A stretch of 64,000 nucleotides of DNA from Carboxylicivirga linearis (GCF_018271995.1 NZ_JAGUCO010000017.1:1-64000), one strand, 5' to 3'; positions 1 through 10,565 are shown, counted from the stretch's first letter. A program made the numbers and translations. Notes: generated from the sequence alone by a model not told the origin.

Positions 1-1
1 G

Positions 2-172
2 ACTGATCTCTTAGCTGAAGGATTTAACCCAAAATATTTCACACATTATTGGAAAGCTAAGAATGGTAATTTATATTTATTCTGCTACGAATATGGATTT
101 ATGGAAACTAGTGTAAACGGATATAAAAAGTATATCTTAATAAAATGGCAAGATTATATGAACCAACATTAA
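2..172 (+). CDS. C-terminal fragment of an unknown protein (cut by window edge)
   Basis: The frame is open from the first bases to a TAA at 170-172 and encodes 56 residues, rich in Tyr, Lys and Asn. The 5' part lies outside the window. I do not recognise a family. Codon use is like the neighbours (AT-rich). It could be the end of a short hypothetical protein; nothing here assigns a function. Confidence 0.5.
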   Translation, partial: TDLLAEGFNPKYFTHYWKAKNGNLYLFCYEYGFMETSVNGYKKYILIKWQDYMNQH

Positions 173-768
173 CAACATAGATTCATATAATTTTTTAATT
201 CAAAAGATAATTATTTTTTTACAATTTGAGACAAAGGTTTCACTCCCTTTAGCAAAACCCAGTATTCCAACACTTACAGGGTTTTTAATGCGCAAATGTG
301 TGCACCCAAAAGCAGAAAAAAGCATGTTTTGAGGTGGATTTCAGGTGGACTTGAAATCCTCAAATTTGGTCCACCAGAGAGGGTATTAAAAATTCTTTCA
401 ACTGCCCTCAATTCCTCATTTTAGAATAGCTTAATAAACTATCACCTATAATTTTAGCATTAAAAGTTTACCATATGCGTTGACTAGAAAACACATAAAC
501 TTAGTCTGACTTAAAAGAAGAAAATACTTATTCCAATTCTGGTTATCAAGTTTAACTAGTTCTCTGTTGAAACTCTAATTCTTCATTAAACTGAATTCAG
601 AAATGTTTGTAAGTAGCATCTTCTCAACAAAATGACTCAATTTTAAATCAACACTTACCAAATAATGTCAAATTATGATACTTAAAACGTGAAAAACTGA
701 CACTATTAAAGATTTGATACCATTAGTTTTGTTTGTCTAAATTCAACATATTATCGAAAAACCCAATT
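173..768. other. Intergenic stretch, no gene seen
   Basis: About 600 bases between the truncated first gene and the rhamnosidase gene. No credible coding frame is seen. It contains a perfect 8-bp inverted repeat, GGATTTCA ... TGAAATCC, around 340-363, and a less regular GC-richer patch at 240-390 unlike the AT-rich flanks. The last 50 bases carry the likely promoter of the rhamnosidase gene. Confidence 0.5.
724..731 (+). promoter_or_regulatory. Putative -7 promoter box for the GH78 gene
   Basis: TAGTTTTG matches the Bacteroidota -7 consensus TAnnTTTG. It lies about 37 bases before the ATG at 769, so transcription would begin near 738. That argues against a TTG start at 733. No clear -33 box is seen at the expected distance, so this is a motif match only. 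Confidence 0.4.
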
Positions 769-3700
769 ATGAAACAACTTTCTATTATCCTGCTTTTATT
801 ACTCGTCCATTTTACTATCTGGGGAGCCGAAGTTCAAATTACCAATTTAAAGGTTGAATACACTCAAACTCCATTAGGTATTGATATTCAAAAACCCAAT
901 TTCAGTTGGCAGATGCAAGTTCCTTCAAAAAAGAGAGGATTTAAACAATCTGCCTATCAAATAGAGGTGATAAATGAATATGGAGAAATAGTTTGGAATA
1001 CGGGAAAAACAAAAACAGATATATCACTTAATATTAAGTATTCAGGAGCACCACTAGCTGCTACAACACGATACAAGTGGAGCGTAAAAGTGTGGGATAA
1101 CCATAATAGGCAACACACTGCCGAATCATGGTTTGAAACCGGACCTATGAATTCAGATCATCAATCCATTGCTTGGAATAACGCCCAATGGATTGGAGGT
1201 AATGATGATGACATGGTGCTTTATTCTCAATACCTTCCTGTTTTCAAAATCGAATACAATATTCAACTGGATGAAAATTCAGAATCTGTAAAAGCTGGAT
1301 TTATTTATGGGGCCAACGACATCCGCTTAATGGATAAAAATAAAAACCTATTTAATATTGAAAGCACTAAAAACGAATCGTATTTAAAAGTTGAACTTGA
1401 TATTTCTCATTTACACTCAGGTAAGCCTGCTACATTAAATATCTACAGAGTTGGATATCATCCTGATGATAAAAAAGACGTACCCTTTAAAACTTTTTCT
1501 ATTCCTGAGCTGATTATCAATAATGATAATAAATATGAGAGTCATCAAATTAACATTTATTCTAACCTGGGAGAAACACAACTATTTATAGATGGAACAA
1601 CTCAAGGAAATAGAGTAGGTAGAATATATGTGAATCCTATTGGTTGGCGTGGCGGTGATTATATTGCATTCCCTGTTGTAGGTGATATTGGATTCGACAT
1701 TCCTGCCAATCAAAAGGCTGCTTTTTCCAACATAACCATTAGCAATTTCAGATCACCATCAAACATTATATTCTCAGAAGATTTAAAAAATCAACCATAT
1801 AATGGAATATTTACAGACCTACCAGTGAATTATAAAGCTTATTTACTTGATGGAGGAATGTCTGGTAATATGATTTTTGCTGATCCAAGTAGAAATTCAA
1901 TGCCATTATTACGTTCAACCTTCTCATCTGAATCAGAAATAGCAAAGGCCCGTTTATATGTAACTGCCCGCGGAATCTATGAGATGTATATCAACGGCCA
2001 AAGAATAGGAAATAGTTACTTCAGTCCCGAAAACACACAGTATAATAAAACGCATTTATATCAAACATACGATGTTGGTGAATATATTCAAACCGGCCAA
2101 AACGCCATCGGAGCCATCCTGGGAGAAGGTTGGTGGAGCGGTGGAATTACTTTCCTTGGGAATTATTGGAATTTCTATGGTGACAGACAATCCTTATTGG
2201 CCAAATTGGTTATAACTTATAAAGATGGAAGCAGTAAGGTGATTACGACCAATCCCGAGACATGGACTTATTATAATAATGGGCCTATCCGATATGGAAG
2301 CATGTTTCAGGGCGAGGTTTATGACGCCCGAAAAGAAAAAGAAATTGAAGGCTGGAGTACTGCAAACTACGATGCTTCAAGCTGGCACCAGACTACAGTC
2401 ATTACAACAGAAGGTACTGTAAGTAATGAAAACACCTCTAATTGGCCTGACTTTGATGATTTCAAAGATGCTAATATGATCGGTCAGATTGATCCTTCTG
2501 TCCAAGCTGTAAAAGAATTAAATGCTGTTGATGTAAAGGAAGTTCGACCAGGTGTTTTTATCTACGATATGGGACAAAATATGGTAGGAATACCCAAAGT
2601 TACGTTAGAAAATATGGATGCCGGGCAAGAAATCATACTACGTTTCTCAGAGGTATTATACCCTACTCTACCAGAATATAAAGCCAACACAGGTATGTTA
2701 ATGATGGAAAATATCAGGGCTGCCATGGCTCAGGAAATTTATATTACTAAAGGTGGTGATACTGAAATTATTCAACCCCGATTTACTTATCATGGTTTTA
2801 GATATTTGGAAATCACAGGCATCGATAAAGCATTAGCTCTGGAGGCTGTAAAAGGAATTGTTTTAAGTTCGGTTCATAAATTAAACTCCGGTTATGAGAC
2901 TTCTAATCCTTTAGTTAATCAATTCTGGAAAAACATAACCTGGTCAACCTACGGTAATTTTGTTTCAATACCAACCGACTGCCCTCAGCGGAATGAAAGG
3001 TTAGGTTGGAGTGGAGATATTTCTGTATTTTCCAGAACGGCTACTTATTTAGCTGATCTTCCTTTGTTCTTTAGAAGACACATGCTTGCCATGCGAGACC
3101 TTCAGAGAAAAGACGGACATTTCCCCAATGTTGCTCCGTTAGATGTCGGTTTTGGTGAAACCTTATGGGGCAGCGCCGGAATTACTGTTGCATGGGAATC
3201 GTATCAACAGTATGGTGATGTTGATTTATTAAAAGAGCATTATGATGCCATGAAGAAATATATTGAATATCTGACTTCCAGAATTAATCCTGATTCAGGT
3301 ATTTTGTGCGAAGACGAACGCAATCAATGGTCATCTTTGGGTGATTGGTTATCTTTGGAGGACAGCCGCAATGAGAAAACACTCTTGTGGGAATCCTATT
3401 TTATTTTTGATCTGGAGATAATGATAAAAGTGGCCTCCGTTCTTGGTAAAAAAGAGGATGAGATAGCATTTAAAGATCTTTATAAAAATCGTAAATCCTT
3501 TTTTAATAAGATCTATATTGATGGAGAAAGTGGAAAAACGGCTTTCCAAGGAAAGATGATTGACACACAAGGATCATATGTTCTTCCACTTGCGTTCAAC
3601 ATCATTGAAGATAGCAAAAAAGCAAAAGTATTAGATCAGTTTATCACCTCCATCAAACGCAAGAATAAAATTGATAATGGACCAGTTTGTGATCCATACT

Positions 3701-4296
3701 CATTAATGACTGGCTTTATATCCACAGCCTGGATAAATAAAGCCTTAAGCGATAATGGATATTCTGAAATTGCCTACAAACTATTGCAACAAACTTCTTA
3801 TCCATCATGGCTATATCCGGTTACTCAAGGAGCCACTACCATTTGGGAACGACTCAACTCATATACCCACACCAATGGTTTTGGTGGGAATAATAGTATG
3901 AACTCTTTTAATCATTATTCATTTGGAGCCGTTGGTTCGTGGATGTATAATTATTCTTTAGGGATTACACGTGATGAGGAATTCCCGGGTTTTAAGCATT
4001 TTATTTTACAACCCGAACCTGATCCAACAAGTGAAATGACATATGCGAAAGGGCATTACGATTCAATGTATGGACGAATAGAAAGCAGCTGGAATATTGA
4101 GAATGGTATTTATCATTATCGTTTTGTGGTACCTGCTAATACTTCTGCTACTGTTTATATACCTGTGGCTGACAATCAAAAGGTGGAATTGAATAAAAAA
4201 CAGTTAAAAGATAAAAACATCAATTTTATAAAAATGGAGAATGGAAAAGCAATTTATAAGATAAATTCAGGAGAATACACTTTTGATGTTTTATAA
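769..4296 (+). CDS. Secreted GH78 alpha-L-rhamnosidase
   Basis: 1,175 residues. It is expected to remove terminal alpha-L-rhamnose from polysaccharides or glycoconjugates in the periplasm or outside. A signal peptide occupies about residues 1-21 (MKQLSIILLLLL...). It is followed by an N-terminal beta domain, an insert at about 140-340 that looks like a concanavalin/LamG-type sandwich, the rhamnosidase N domain, and the (alpha/alpha)6 catalytic domain. The family motif reads DCPQRNERLGW.GD, starting at D737, with E743 and D750 as acidic candidates. The distal TTIWER motif places a second acidic residue at E1027, followed by NSFNHYSFG. There is a C-terminal beta domain but no T9SS tail. The ATG at 769 is preferred over an in-frame TTG at 733 because it begins a proper signal peptide and lies downstream of the -7 box. 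It stands alone, with a terminator behind it. Family certain; substrate (pectin or ulvan side chains) is inference. Confidence 0.93.
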   Translation: MKQLSIILLLLLVHFTIWGAEVQITNLKVEYTQTPLGIDIQKPNFSWQMQVPSKKRGFKQSAYQIEVINEYGEIVWNTGKTKTDISLNIKYSGAPLAATTRYKWSVKVWDNHNRQHTAESWFETGPMNSDHQSIAWNNAQWIGGNDDDMVLYSQYLPVFKIEYNIQLDENSESVKAGFIYGANDIRLMDKNKNLFNIESTKNESYLKVELDISHLHSGKPATLNIYRVGYHPDDKKDVPFKTFSIPELIINNDNKYESHQINIYSNLGETQLFIDGTTQGNRVGRIYVNPIGWRGGDYIAFPVVGDIGFDIPANQKAAFSNITISNFRSPSNIIFSEDLKNQPYNGIFTDLPVNYKAYLLDGGMSGNMIFADPSRNSMPLLRSTFSSESEIAKARLYVTARGIYEMYINGQRIGNSYFSPENTQYNKTHLYQTYDVGEYIQTGQNAIGAILGEGWWSGGITFLGNYWNFYGDRQSLLAKLVITYKDGSSKVITTNPETWTYYNNGPIRYGSMFQGEVYDARKEKEIEGWSTANYDASSWHQTTVITTEGTVSNENTSNWPDFDDFKDANMIGQIDPSVQAVKELNAVDVKEVRPGVFIYDMGQNMVGIPKVTLENMDAGQEIILRFSEVLYPTLPEYKANTGMLMMENIRAAMAQEIYITKGGDTEIIQPRFTYHGFRYLEITGIDKALALEAVKGIVLSSVHKLNSGYETSNPLVNQFWKNITWSTYGNFVSIPTDCPQRNERLGWSGDISVFSRTATYLADLPLFFRRHMLAMRDLQRKDGHFPNVAPLDVGFGETLWGSAGITVAWESYQQYGDVDLLKEHYDAMKKYIEYLTSRINPDSGILCEDERNQWSSLGDWLSLEDSRNEKTLLWESYFIFDLEIMIKVASVLGKKEDEIAFKDLYKNRKSFFNKIYIDGESGKTAFQGKMIDTQGSYVLPLAFNIIEDSKKAKVLDQFITSIKRKNKIDNGPVCDPYSLMTGFISTAWINKALSDNGYSEIAYKLLQQTSYPSWLYPVTQGATTIWERLNSYTHTNGFGGNNSMNSFNHYSFGAVGSWMYNYSLGITRDEEFPGFKHFILQPEPDPTSEMTYAKGHYDSMYGRIESSWNIENGIYHYRFVVPANTSATVYIPVADNQKVELNKKQLKDKNINFIKMENGKAIYKINSGEYTFDVL

Positions 4297-4406
4297 TAAA
4301 TATCTTCCGCTTTTATATTTAATAAAGCTATATCAATGCTCAATTGATGAAGAAAAGCTTAATAAAGATATTCCTAACATCATTAACGAAAACTGAATAA
4401 TAACAA

Positions 4407-4436
4407 AAAGAGCGAGGTGATAGTAACCCGCTCTTT
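4407..4436 (+). terminator. Probable terminator after the GH78 gene
   Basis: Inverted repeat AAAGAGCG / CGCTCTTT with a 14-base loop, 110 bases after the rhamnosidase stop. The following T-run is short (TTTCCATTT), so efficiency is uncertain. Confidence 0.5.
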
Positions 4437-4618
4437 CCATTTATAATATCTAAAGAAATAATCGTTGGCTCTAATATAAATTTCTAAGGCATATGAATGC
4501 TATCAGCAAATCATTTTACTTTTTATCAATACAAAGTAAGTAGCAACAGCATCATTAGCATCCATTAGTCCCAATACTTTACAAGCAAAATTTGCATACA
4601 TCCATGTATACTATCGAA
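4437..4618. other. Intergenic stretch between convergent genes
   Basis: Together with 4297-4406 this gives about 320 bases between the convergent rhamnosidase and ProC-like genes. Apart from the hairpin at 4407-4436, I see no gene or further signal. Confidence 0.4.
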
Positions 4619-5410
4619 CTAATGATTAATTAACTGCTGCGGTTTAATTTTATTGAAAAGAGATTTTAAATTGCTGTTTAAGATATCCTTTATTTCGTCC
4701 TCTGATGCACCAATAGGCTTAATTGGAATCAAATCTACCATCTCCTCATAGTTCATGTCAGACTTATACATGATGTTTAAAGATGCTTGTAATGTTTGAT
4801 AAATAGCCTCTTTACTTTCTTGTTCTGAAAGTCCGATACCAACAGCAATCTTCTCTATTTCTTTCCATTGAAACCAAAAGTAAGTAGGTAACATAGCTGA
4901 AGTTATAGCAAAAGCTTCCAATTTACTTTCTTCTGTTTCGAATGTACTACCTAATACACTTAAGGTATCAATAATTGAAGTTTTCTCTTCACTGCCAATA
5001 AATTCGGAAAAGCAAACCGGATTATAGCCTTGATTTATAAACGATGTAGCATTAGGAATAATTCGAGCAACCTTATTCACCCCTGTGAGTTCATTAATTT
5101 TATCCATTGTGAATTTCGGGGCAAGAGAAATAATAATTGCATCGCTATTTACCTGCCCTTTTAACTGAGTTATATTTTCGGCTATCACAGGAGGGTGAAG
5201 AGCTAAGAAGATGATTTCTTGATTAAAAACATCATCCATTATTGTTGTTGTTTCTATTTCCGGAAATCTCTTTTTTAATCCAGCAAGTACATCAGAGTTA
5301 GTATCGCAAACTTTAACTGAACGAAAATTCAGGTTTTTATTTTGAAACCCTTGCAAAAAAACATTTGTAATTCGTCCACCGCCTATAAAACCTATTGATT
5401 TTGTTTTCAT
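4619..5410 (-). CDS. Pyrroline-5-carboxylate reductase-like NAD(P) oxidoreductase
   Basis: 263 residues. The N-terminus MKTKSIGFIGGGRIT carries the Rossmann dinucleotide-binding motif GxGGGxI typical of ProC and F420-dependent NADP oxidoreductase-like proteins. The later segment ARIIPNATSFINQGYNPV resembles the ProC 'R.MPN.P...G' signature in degenerate form. The C-terminal half is helical and fits the ProC dimerisation domain, but the usual proline-biosynthesis motifs are weak, so the substrate may differ from pyrroline-5-carboxylate. The ATG at 5410 is chosen over an in-frame upstream TTA-rich extension starting at 5452, because the Rossmann strand begins there directly. The gene stands alone and converges with the rhamnosidase gene. 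Fold assignment is firm; reaction assignment is tentative. Confidence 0.75.
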   Translation of the reverse strand: MKTKSIGFIGGGRITNVFLQGFQNKNLNFRSVKVCDTNSDVLAGLKKRFPEIETTTIMDDVFNQEIIFLALHPPVIAENITQLKGQVNSDAIIISLAPKFTMDKINELTGVNKVARIIPNATSFINQGYNPVCFSEFIGSEEKTSIIDTLSVLGSTFETEESKLEAFAITSAMLPTYFWFQWKEIEKIAVGIGLSEQESKEAIYQTLQASLNIMYKSDMNYEEMVDLIPIKPIGASEDEIKDILNSNLKSLFNKIKPQQLINH

Positions 5411-5707
5411 AATAATTGCATTAGATGAGAATTGATAAGTATATGATAACACGCGATTGCATAAGAAGTAATTCTAAACCGGAAATTTATAATCCCATAA
5501 AATTTACCACTTTTTCATATCAAATGCATCTAATTCAACAATTAATATCTTCTATTTTTTTGGGGAACATTATCAGTTATTAGTCCCCTGATTCAAAACT
5601 CCATATTAGTAAGCGTGAAAAAAGTTTCTTTACCTGCAAAACCACTACACACAGACTTATAATAAGTAATTAACAACAATCAGATACACAAAAAAATTGC
5701 TATTTTT

Positions 5708-7300
5708 TTACTTCAAATGTTTTAATGTCTTAAGTGATTTCTGAAGATAATCCTGAGTAAGTTCTTCCGAATCCTTATATTTTTCTCTTAGCTTGATTAA
5801 CCTTTCATGTAAGTCAGCTTTCACGTCAGCATATTTTTCATCATTATAAACATTATTCATTTCATGTGGATCTTCCTTCAAGTCAAATAGCTCCCACTCG
5901 TCAACATCGTAGTAAAAGTGGATTAGTTTGTAACGATCAGTAGTAATACCATAATGACGCTTAACCATGTGCCAGCTTGGGTATTCGTAATAATGATAGT
6001 AGAATTCTTTTCTCCAATCCGCTGGCGTCTCTCCTTTTAAAATAGGAACAAAGCTCTCTCCCTGCATCTGTTGGGGAATATTCAAGCCAGCCATATCTAA
6101 AAATGTTTCTGCAAAATCAAGATTTGAAACAATATCATCACTTTGTGTACCTGGAGATATAACTCCTGGCCATTTCACCAACAAAGGGGTTCGTAACGAT
6201 TCTTCGTACATAAAACGCTTATCAAACCAACCATGTTCACCTAAGTAAAATCCCTGATCGGAAGAATACACAACAATTGTATTTTTATCTAAACCTATTT
6301 CTTTCAGGTAATTCAGAATCTTACCAACACTTTTATCTACCCCGGCAATGCAAGCCAAATAATCTTGCATATAACGCTGATATTTAAATCGAACCAAATC
6401 ATTACCAGAAAGATCAGCCTCCCGATAATATTTAATGATTGGATCATACACTTTATCCCAGGCTTTCTCCTGCTCTTTATTCAAGCGGGCTGTAGTTCCC
6501 AGTTTTTCATTCTCAAACATCTTTAAATCCCTATCCATACGCATGGTTAGATCAATTGTCATATCCTGTTCTTTAGCTGCGCTTCCCCTGCCTTCATAAG
6601 TATCAAACAAAGTTTCAGGTTCAGAGAATGTTACATCCTTATACAAAGACAATTCATTAGGTCCGGGTTCCCATTCTCGATGTGGAGCCTTGTGTTGCAC
6701 CATCAACATAAAAGGCTCATCTGAAGTCCTTACCGAATCAAGATAGGCAATTGCTTTATCGGTAATAATATCAGTCACATAACCTGTTTCTTCATGAATA
6801 CCATCGACTGTTCTGAACTTAGGATTATAATAAAAACCTTGCCCCGGAAGCACTTCCCAATAATCAAAACCAGTTGGTTCTGATCCTAAATGCCATTTAC
6901 CGATAATACCTGTATGATATCCACCTTGCTGAAGTACTTTTGGAAAGGTTAATTGTGAACCATCAAACTGCGTTCCTCCTTCGTTGGACACAAAACCATT
7001 TAAATGACCATATTTTCCGGAGATGATAGTTGCGCGTGAAGGACCACAAATTGAGTTGGTTACTACACAGCGATTAAACAACATACCTTCATCTGCTATT
7101 CGGTCGATATTTGGGGTGGGAGCTTCATCTTTTAATCGTCCTCCATAAGCACTTATAGCCTGATAAGCATGATCATCACTAAAAATAAATACAATATTAG
7201 GTTTAATCGTTTTCGTTTTTTCTTTGGATCCTGAAGTTCTACAACTGCTAAAACAAACTACGAACAGGACTAAGAACAGAATTTGAATTGGTTGTTTCAT
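5708..7300 (-). CDS. Lipoprotein sulfatase of family S1
   Basis: 530 residues. It hydrolyses sulfate esters, probably on a sulfated glycan. A lipoprotein signal ends at Cys20 (VVCFSSC), placing it in the outer or periplasmic membrane leaflet. Metal-binding aspartates sit in IFSDDHAYQ (D42, D43). The formylglycine signature is C-G-P-S-R starting at C85, so it needs an anaerobic or aerobic maturase encoded elsewhere. The later segments [17 protein letters not shown] and [15 protein letters not shown] are typical of the larger glycan sulfatases (N-acetylglucosamine-6-sulfatase/heparan-type subgroup). Subfamily and substrate cannot be fixed by eye. No SusC/SusD or glycosidase neighbour is adjacent; the GH78 gene is the nearest carbohydrate gene. 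Confidence 0.9.
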   Translation of the reverse strand: MKQPIQILFLVLFVVCFSSCRTSGSKEKTKTIKPNIVFIFSDDHAYQAISAYGGRLKDEAPTPNIDRIADEGMLFNRCVVTNSICGPSRATIISGKYGHLNGFVSNEGGTQFDGSQLTFPKVLQQGGYHTGIIGKWHLGSEPTGFDYWEVLPGQGFYYNPKFRTVDGIHEETGYVTDIITDKAIAYLDSVRTSDEPFMLMVQHKAPHREWEPGPNELSLYKDVTFSEPETLFDTYEGRGSAAKEQDMTIDLTMRMDRDLKMFENEKLGTTARLNKEQEKAWDKVYDPIIKYYREADLSGNDLVRFKYQRYMQDYLACIAGVDKSVGKILNYLKEIGLDKNTIVVYSSDQGFYLGEHGWFDKRFMYEESLRTPLLVKWPGVISPGTQSDDIVSNLDFAETFLDMAGLNIPQQMQGESFVPILKGETPADWRKEFYYHYYEYPSWHMVKRHYGITTDRYKLIHFYYDVDEWELFDLKEDPHEMNNVYNDEKYADVKADLHERLIKLREKYKDSEELTQDYLQKSLKTLKHLK

Positions 7301-7543
7301 TTTATGCTGATTTAATAATTCTTCAAAACCTTCACCTTGTCTTTATTACTGGACAACTAACCTCCGGCTAAACCTTATGAAAGCTCATACCAACTATTAA
7401 CCATTAAAATACTTCACCCCCAATACAATGAGCCATACTGCCTTTCAATCTTTTAAGATAAGAAAAAGAATTGCACTATCTGGATTTTGAATAAGTTTAA
7501 TGTTAAAATTTGAAGTTTAATAGATAGAAAGAAAACGTTTTTA

Positions 7544-8974
7544 CTAATTCAATTCAAGGTTAACCTGAAGTGGAAAAAAACATGAAAATGTACTTCCTTT
7601 TTCCGGTTCACTTTCAACCTCAATTATTCCTTTATGAAGATCTATAAATTCTTTACAAAGAAGTAGTCCTAATCCGGTACCATCCTCATTTAAGGTACCT
7701 TTTGTTGAAATATCTTTACTAATTGTAAATAGTTTTGCAAGCTTATCATTATCCATACCAATGCCTGAGTCTTGAATACATATCTCAACACCTTCCTGAT
7801 CGTTTCTTACCACCTCTTTTGCATTAATAATAATGCTACTTTCTAAAAAGGAGTATTTAATAGCATTAGATACAAGATTACGAACAATTACCTCTAGCAT
7901 CTGTGAATCAACAAAAATATTCAAATCATCCTTGATAACATTTTTGATTTTTATTGATTTATTCATTGCCATCTGATTCAGCACCTGCAACTCTTTTTCA
8001 ATAATATCATTGACTCTGACCATTGACGGATCAAAAACAATACTTTTATTCTGAGCTCGTGCCCAACTTAAAAGATCCTCCAGTAAGTCATGGGTATGTT
8101 GAACAGATTTATTAATGGTCTCAACAATTTTAAACTGTTCCTCTTCCTCTATTTGTCTATCAACTATAAGTAAATCGGATAAACCCCAAATTGTATTGAT
8201 AGGGTTCTTTAGATCATGGGCTATTATCCCCAGAAATCGATCCTTGGTTGCATTACTCTTGTTCAGTTCTTCATTCTTTTGTTGAATCTCTTCCTTAATT
8301 GCAATTGCTTCTTTTGCTTTTTTCTCCAGCTCAGTATTAAATTGGAGTGTTTCTTTAAAAAGAGCCTTTGTTTTATGCTGTTCTAACTTTAAAAGATGGT
8401 TGCTCTTAAATAACCGAAAGCGAAGCCTGTACTGAATACGATTAATAGCAAAACCAACAAATATGATAGGATAAACATCAGCAAGCACAAAAAACTCTTT
8501 AGCAGATGGCTGCCTGACAAAAAATAATAAGGCAGAAAAAACAACAACTGGTAAAAAGTAAATAATGGATGAAACAGAGGTATTTTCTTTTATATCAAGA
8601 GAGATTAAGAAGATAACTAAGATTGTTCCGGTTACACTGGGAGCCAACGCAGGTTCATGAAGATGAACCAGACATTTACCGTACATCATTAATTGCAAAG
8701 CAATGCAGATTACAATGTATAAAACTCTTTTAAACTTGTAAAATTTACTCTGATATGCTAAATGAATAACTAGTAAAACACTTATTAAAATTAAGGATGG
8801 AATGCGTGTATAAACAGCCCCCATACTGTCTCTGACATTCCAGTCTGAATATAAGTAGTAGGTAAGTATAACAATGCCTGCCAACAATATGTATGTAAGT
8901 TTATTAAGAAAAACCTTACTTAAATAAACATCAAACTCATCTTTTAGATTATTCGATTTAATTGAATCACTCAT
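7544..8974 (-). CDS. Membrane-bound sensor histidine kinase
   Basis: 476 residues. About six hydrophobic helices fill residues 25-185 with almost no periplasmic loop, so the signal is probably sensed in or at the membrane. A coiled coil (about 195-245) leads to the HisKA dimerisation helix with phosphorylated His253 in IIAHDLKNP. The HATPase domain follows with an N box (LVSNAIKYS), a G1 box (DSGIGMD) and a GTGLGLLLCKEF G2 motif. There is no receiver domain and no response regulator next to it, so it is an orphan kinase. The ATG at 8974 is chosen; the upstream in-frame TTG at 9019 would add 15 residues with no hydrophobic or domain content. Signal unknown. Confidence 0.9.
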   Translation of the reverse strand: MSDSIKSNNLKDEFDVYLSKVFLNKLTYILLAGIVILTYYLYSDWNVRDSMGAVYTRIPSLILISVLLVIHLAYQSKFYKFKRVLYIVICIALQLMMYGKCLVHLHEPALAPSVTGTILVIFLISLDIKENTSVSSIIYFLPVVVFSALLFFVRQPSAKEFFVLADVYPIIFVGFAINRIQYRLRFRLFKSNHLLKLEQHKTKALFKETLQFNTELEKKAKEAIAIKEEIQQKNEELNKSNATKDRFLGIIAHDLKNPINTIWGLSDLLIVDRQIEEEEQFKIVETINKSVQHTHDLLEDLLSWARAQNKSIVFDPSMVRVNDIIEKELQVLNQMAMNKSIKIKNVIKDDLNIFVDSQMLEVIVRNLVSNAIKYSFLESSIIINAKEVVRNDQEGVEICIQDSGIGMDNDKLAKLFTISKDISTKGTLNEDGTGLGLLLCKEFIDLHKGIIEVESEPEKGSTFSCFFPLQVNLELN

Positions 8975-9310
8975 TGTTCTTTTGTCGCCTGAAACATTTT
9001 GTATTGCAAAGCATGACAAACAGTAATAGCAGAGAGCATTATTAAATGCATAACTTTACATGAAACAAAATTAGAATTTAAATATTCTAAGCTGTAATCG
9101 TCTAAACGTAAACCTACCTGTATTTTATGCAAGGCCTAAATCAGTAGATAAAATACCTTTTTTTTGATGTAAAACCATATCGAGAAATTCTTCACCTAAC
9201 TAATCTGACATAAAATTAAGAATAACAAAGTCTAAGAATGTTATTAACAAAATGAAACATTGTGATAACAATTATCGTTTAGCAGCTTTATTTACTTAAA
9301 ACACACACAC
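8975..9310. other. Divergent intergenic region, nothing definite
   Basis: About 336 bases between the divergent kinase gene (minus) and a small lipoprotein gene (plus). It must hold promoters for both, but I see no clear TAnnTTTG box or operator. A CA-repeat (acacacacac) sits directly before the ATG at 9311. Confidence 0.4.
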
Positions 9311-9799
9311 ATGAAAAAAGTAACTTTCACCCTGCTAGCACTTTTACCTCTAATCTTATTTAGCTGTAGTAAAGATGACGAATCACCAAGTGGTAATTCA
9401 GTAAAAATGAACGATCAGCAATTTAAAATTATTGGAGCTGGAATGATAGGTATTTCAATAGATGATTCTGGTCATACTGGCATCACATTATTCGATGGAA
9501 GCGAAACACAAGGAACTACCCTAACCATTGATGTTGAATCTTTTACTAAAGAAACCATAGAAGGAAACTATAGTTATCCTCAAACGGAAGGCAGCAAATT
9601 ATTAGACAATTGGCTAACTAATTATATGGAATACAGTGGCTCTGACATGACCTCTTCTAATTTACAAACAGGAAGCGTTAATATTAAACACAATGGAGGT
9701 AATAACTATTCTGTAGAAATGGATTTAACAATGGAAGATGGAGTTGTTTTTGAAGGAACTTATACTGGCGAATTTACAGTAATGTTTAGTAACAATTAA
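9311..9799 (+). CDS. Small hypothetical lipoprotein
   Basis: 162 residues with a lipoprotein signal ending in LILFSC (Cys19), followed by SKDDE, an acidic stretch typical of Bacteroidota surface lipoproteins. The mature part is predicted beta-rich, with alternating hydrophobic and polar residues (GITLFDGSETQGTTLTIDVESF and onward), and ends in strands rich in Glu and Thr. I do not recognise a family. It stands alone and is followed by a strong bidirectional terminator. It could be a surface-exposed binding or adhesion protein, but nothing proves this. Confidence 0.75.
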   Translation: MKKVTFTLLALLPLILFSCSKDDESPSGNSVKMNDQQFKIIGAGMIGISIDDSGHTGITLFDGSETQGTTLTIDVESFTKETIEGNYSYPQTEGSKLLDNWLTNYMEYSGSDMTSSNLQTGSVNIKHNGGNNYSVEMDLTMEDGVVFEGTYTGEFTVMFSNN

Positions 9800-9820
9800 G
9801 CAACAATCACATATAAAAAA

Positions 9821-9842
9821 GAGGAAGTCGAACGGCTTCCTC
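9821..9842. terminator. Bidirectional rho-independent terminator
   Basis: Perfect 7-bp stem GAGGAAG / CTTCCTC, loop TCGAACGG, with A-run before and T-run after. It serves both convergent genes, the small lipoprotein on plus and the receptor-lipoprotein operon on minus. Confidence 0.9.
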
Positions 9843-9869
9843 TTTTTATATTCAATTCAAGTATACTAT

Positions 9870-10565
9870 CTATTGAATTTCAACCTCAAAATACATGGGG
9901 GATTCAACAACCTCCTCACCCTGGCCATAAGTGGCAAATTCCACTTCCCAAATTTGACCTTCTTCCAAATCTAACATAAACTTAGATTTAATAATGGTAT
10001 TGATTTTAGCCATAATTTGTTCGCGAGTATTGTATCGCAAATCAAAGTTTGGATATCCTTCGCCAACCATAGTGTAATCAGAACCAATTAAAGTATATTT
10101 ATTAGTTGCTTTAGTAAGCTCAGTTTCTTCCAAAACAAAGTTAGGAACCACTTTCCAGTAAGATGAATCGGCTGGTGTTTCGCGAACAAAAGTTACAAAA
10201 CAAGTCGAGTCAATAGAAGAACCTGCATAATAAACAAATTCCATTGTTACTAATTCTCCCGGATTTCCGAATAAATGGCTGATACATTCAGGCAAATATT
10301 TTTCAAAAGGTGCCGAATCTGAGAAGTTGCCATATTTAGCAACAGCCTCATTGGAAGACCTTTCATAATCCTCATCAGCTAATACATATGGAGAATTTTC
10401 TCCAAACTCTGCTTCAGTAGCCAATATTCGGTCTGAGATGTAAATAAACCAATCGTCATCTTGCTCTAAGCCATCATCTAAATCATCGCGAAAATCTGCC
10501 AACGGATCACAAGCTACAATGGCAAATGCAAAAAAGATATATAATAGATTCGTAAGTAATTTCAT
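9870..10565 (-). CDS. Hypothetical lipoprotein paired with a TonB-dependent receptor
   Basis: 231 residues. The signal peptide ends in AFAIVAC (Cys19), then a strongly acidic stretch (DPLADFRDDLDDGLEQDDDW). The rest mixes helix and strand; motifs such as YVLADEDYERSSNEAVAKYGNFSD suggest a folded globular domain, but I do not recognise the family. It lies 26 bases downstream of the TonB-dependent receptor gene and shares its terminator, so the two are almost certainly one operon. A role as the surface or periplasmic partner of that receptor is an inference from position. It is not SusD-like (too short, no SusD helices). Confidence 0.75.
   Translation of the reverse strand: MKLLTNLLYIFFAFAIVACDPLADFRDDLDDGLEQDDDWFIYISDRILATEAEFGENSPYVLADEDYERSSNEAVAKYGNFSDSAPFEKYLPECISHLFGNPGELVTMEFVYYAGSSIDSTCFVTFVRETPADSSYWKVVPNFVLEETELTKATNKYTLIGSDYTMVGEGYPNFDLRYNTREQIMAKINTIIKSKFMLDLEEGQIWEVEFATYGQGEEVVESPMYFEVEIQ

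Noticed and set aside
733-768. Longer start for the GH78 protein at a TTG
   Set aside because: It overlaps the likely transcription start region and would bury the signal peptide.
8975-9019. N-terminal extension of the kinase from a TTG
   Set aside because: No domain or membrane content; ATG 8974 is sufficient.
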